Origin: Ctena decussata
Taxonomy: Eukaryota > Mollusca > Bivalvia > Lucinida > Lucinidae
DNA length: 64,000 nucleotides
Direction: 5' to 3'
Assembly: GCA_963989385.1 (NCBI GenBank)
Contig: OZ022515.1
Span: 7,534,803-7,598,802, forward strand
The stretch's first letter is position 1, and each line of letters begins with the position of its first letter. Position numbers and translations under genes: made by a program. Positions 62,423 through 64,000 of the stretch are shown here, in pieces. The notes beneath the pieces are model-generated. The model was given only the letters and a program-made list of their open reading frames with translations, ran no database searches and was not told the DNA's origin.

Positions 62423-63922
62423 GCAAAAGGGTCAAACGAATGGTGAGCAAAATTGGCACATCAACTCTACAGCTTTCGCAAACGTTTATTGTGCTTTATA
62501 AAATTGTAAATTTCATAAACATTGAGACACTTATAATAATTGCTGTAACTATCCTAAAATGAACAGTTTGCTTTTTCAATGCACTAATGTCTCTATAACT
62601 CTAGATGAAGTGGAAGACATTGTAAGCCCTGATCAGACTGCTCCAGAGCAGTCTGATTGTTCCTTCTGGAGCAGCCTGATCAGGACCTGCACTGTTTGCT
62701 TCAACCTGTCTTAATATTTAGGACTTTACGGCACTTTTGACCTTGTATATATCAGTTATTACATATTACACATAGATTGTGTTTGCTCCAAATTTAGTGT
62801 TGCATTGGGTTTGTTCAGATGTTCGTTTAAATTAATCATTTTATTGCACCTTTCGTTTAATGGTACGATCAATATTACTTCATTTTAAAATGAACAATGT
62901 TTAAAACACTCCATGCCAGTCCGATGTAAGAACTGACATGGAGATGTAAACGACAGCCCGAGGCTTTAACTGTGCGAAGATAAATATAGTCGGTCCTAGT
63001 AATGGTACGATCAATATTACGTTCTTAATTAATGAAAAATCTTTCATACACACGAGGCGAATTTGCGCGTCGCGACGTTATGAACGTGATTTTTCACAAA
63101 AATACGCTTTAAAGCCATGTTAGGATAATATTTTTATATATATTCACTTAATATCTATTTTGACAGATGATTTACCTGGCCCCAGGAGTCAGAATCCCTA
63201 GGGATACATTATCTTAACTGCCTAGCTGTCCAGTAGATGGTCATTTGGATGTCATGCTGTCCAAACTGTAAAATGGGATTGAATTAATTTTGTTGTGTTC
63301 TTCAAGGAAAGGATATTTCATAAATAGTGATAAATCTGGAGGGTAATATTTGTTGATATGGAGAAATAAGAAAGCATCATCCAGAATTTCTGCAGATTCC
63401 AAGATCAGCCTGCGCAACTAGCGCCCTTCATAGAGTAGGGTTTTGATTTTAATGTAAGTCGTAACAACGTGAAACCTGTTCAATTCAGCTCAGTTCATTT
63501 CTCTTATCGACGTTACCCAATGTGAAACCATACAAAAGAGAAGATTATATACACTCAGCAAAATTTCTAATTGGTCAGTTTTCTACTTTGCAGAAATACA
63601 ACTTTTATACAATATTTTCGAAAATTGTTATAATCAATATATTGGGCTATTATCGACCTACTACAATTGAATGTTGTAATCAAATCTTTATGGTAATATC
63701 AGAGTTATAGTCCTTTCTTTGAAAAACATGATATGTTTAGAAACCGCATTAAAACCGCATCGAGCTGCCACAAGATCAAGGCATTTCAGAAGTAAATAAA
63801 GTTTCCTATCATAAAAACACAAAATTTGTATTCAGTAGTCATGAAACGTTTATCTGTATTAATTTTAATATTTGATTATATTCAAATTACTTCCCTTTGA
63901 ATGTTTGTGTAAATATTAATAG
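62423..63922. other. No gene recognised
   Basis: A/T-rich sequence with a short inverted repeat at 62628-62692 (CTGATCAGACTGCTCCAGAG facing CTGGAGCAGCCTGATCAG) and a repeated phrase ATGGTACGATCAATATTAC at 62860 and 63002. No exon or RNA gene is evident. Confidence 0.4.
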
Positions 63923-63987
63923 GAGCCTCAAATTGTAGTGAATCCTTTTACAAATGCATAAATGATTGTGCCGTTTGTAAAATACAG
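63923..63987 (+). CDS. Possible Cys-rich exon at the window edge
   Basis: AAATATTAATAG precedes and GTAAAT follows a 65-nt segment. Of three frames only the phase-1 frame is open (the other two hit TAA and TAG). It reads ASNCSESFYKC then INDCAVCKIQ, with four Cys spaced 6, 3 and 2, like a fragment of an EGF-type or other disulphide-rich secreted protein. The acceptor lacks a strong pyrimidine tract and no partner exon is in the window. It would belong to a different gene or a later exon set. Confidence 0.28.
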
Positions 63988-64000
63988 GTAAATATGTGCA

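Overview
The window is eukaryotic nuclear DNA, most likely from a bivalve mollusc (a venerid-like clam is my guess). The evidence is short exons with GT/AG borders separated by introns of 4.6 to 9.6 kb, tRNA-headed SINEs, non-LTR retrotransposon fragments, and several repeat types I associate with bivalve genomes: the GAGCCGCGAC palindromic element, the TGACCTTGAAAATGAGGTCAAGG arrays, and GACGGACGG-tailed minisatellite elements. The bivalve assignment rests on recall of these repeats, not on a search. There are no prokaryotic operons or CRISPR arrays.

The one convincing host gene is on the + strand. Five exons (5855-6054, 10680-10845, 20434-20478, 27868-28110, 35686-36248) have compatible splice phases and join into one open frame of 404 complete codons ending in a stop. 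The protein segment is a CUB domain split over two exons, a short N-glycosylatable linker on a 45-nt microexon, a divergent kringle domain on one exon, and a Ser/Thr-rich stalk with four 23-residue repeats and a hydrophobic C-terminus (GPI signal or short membrane anchor). Its 5' end was not found. A truncated tandem copy of the first CUB exon lies just upstream.

The rest is repeats. 1-1572 holds a decayed L1-like ORF1 on the minus strand. 2.9-5.6 kb and the introns carry MITE-like palindromes, SINEs, a minisatellite transposon nested inside another (13.2-17.0 kb), a palindromic element with an 8-bp target duplication (23.3-24.7 kb), and a LINE broken and inverted around a palindromic MITE (28.2-28.6 and 32.3-34.1 kb).

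Downstream of the gene, 38.2-39.9 kb is a 77-bp satellite whose monomers centre on the palindrome GTGGTACATGTACCAC. From 41.15 to 52.13 kb there is a very large inverted duplication, with two arms of about 4.3 kb and a 2.4-kb spacer. Each arm carries a 45-bp tandem array, and a third, diverged copy of the same layout follows at 52.2-56.3 kb. The last 8 kb holds a further minisatellite element, several SINEs and, at the very end, a weak candidate Cys-rich exon of another gene.
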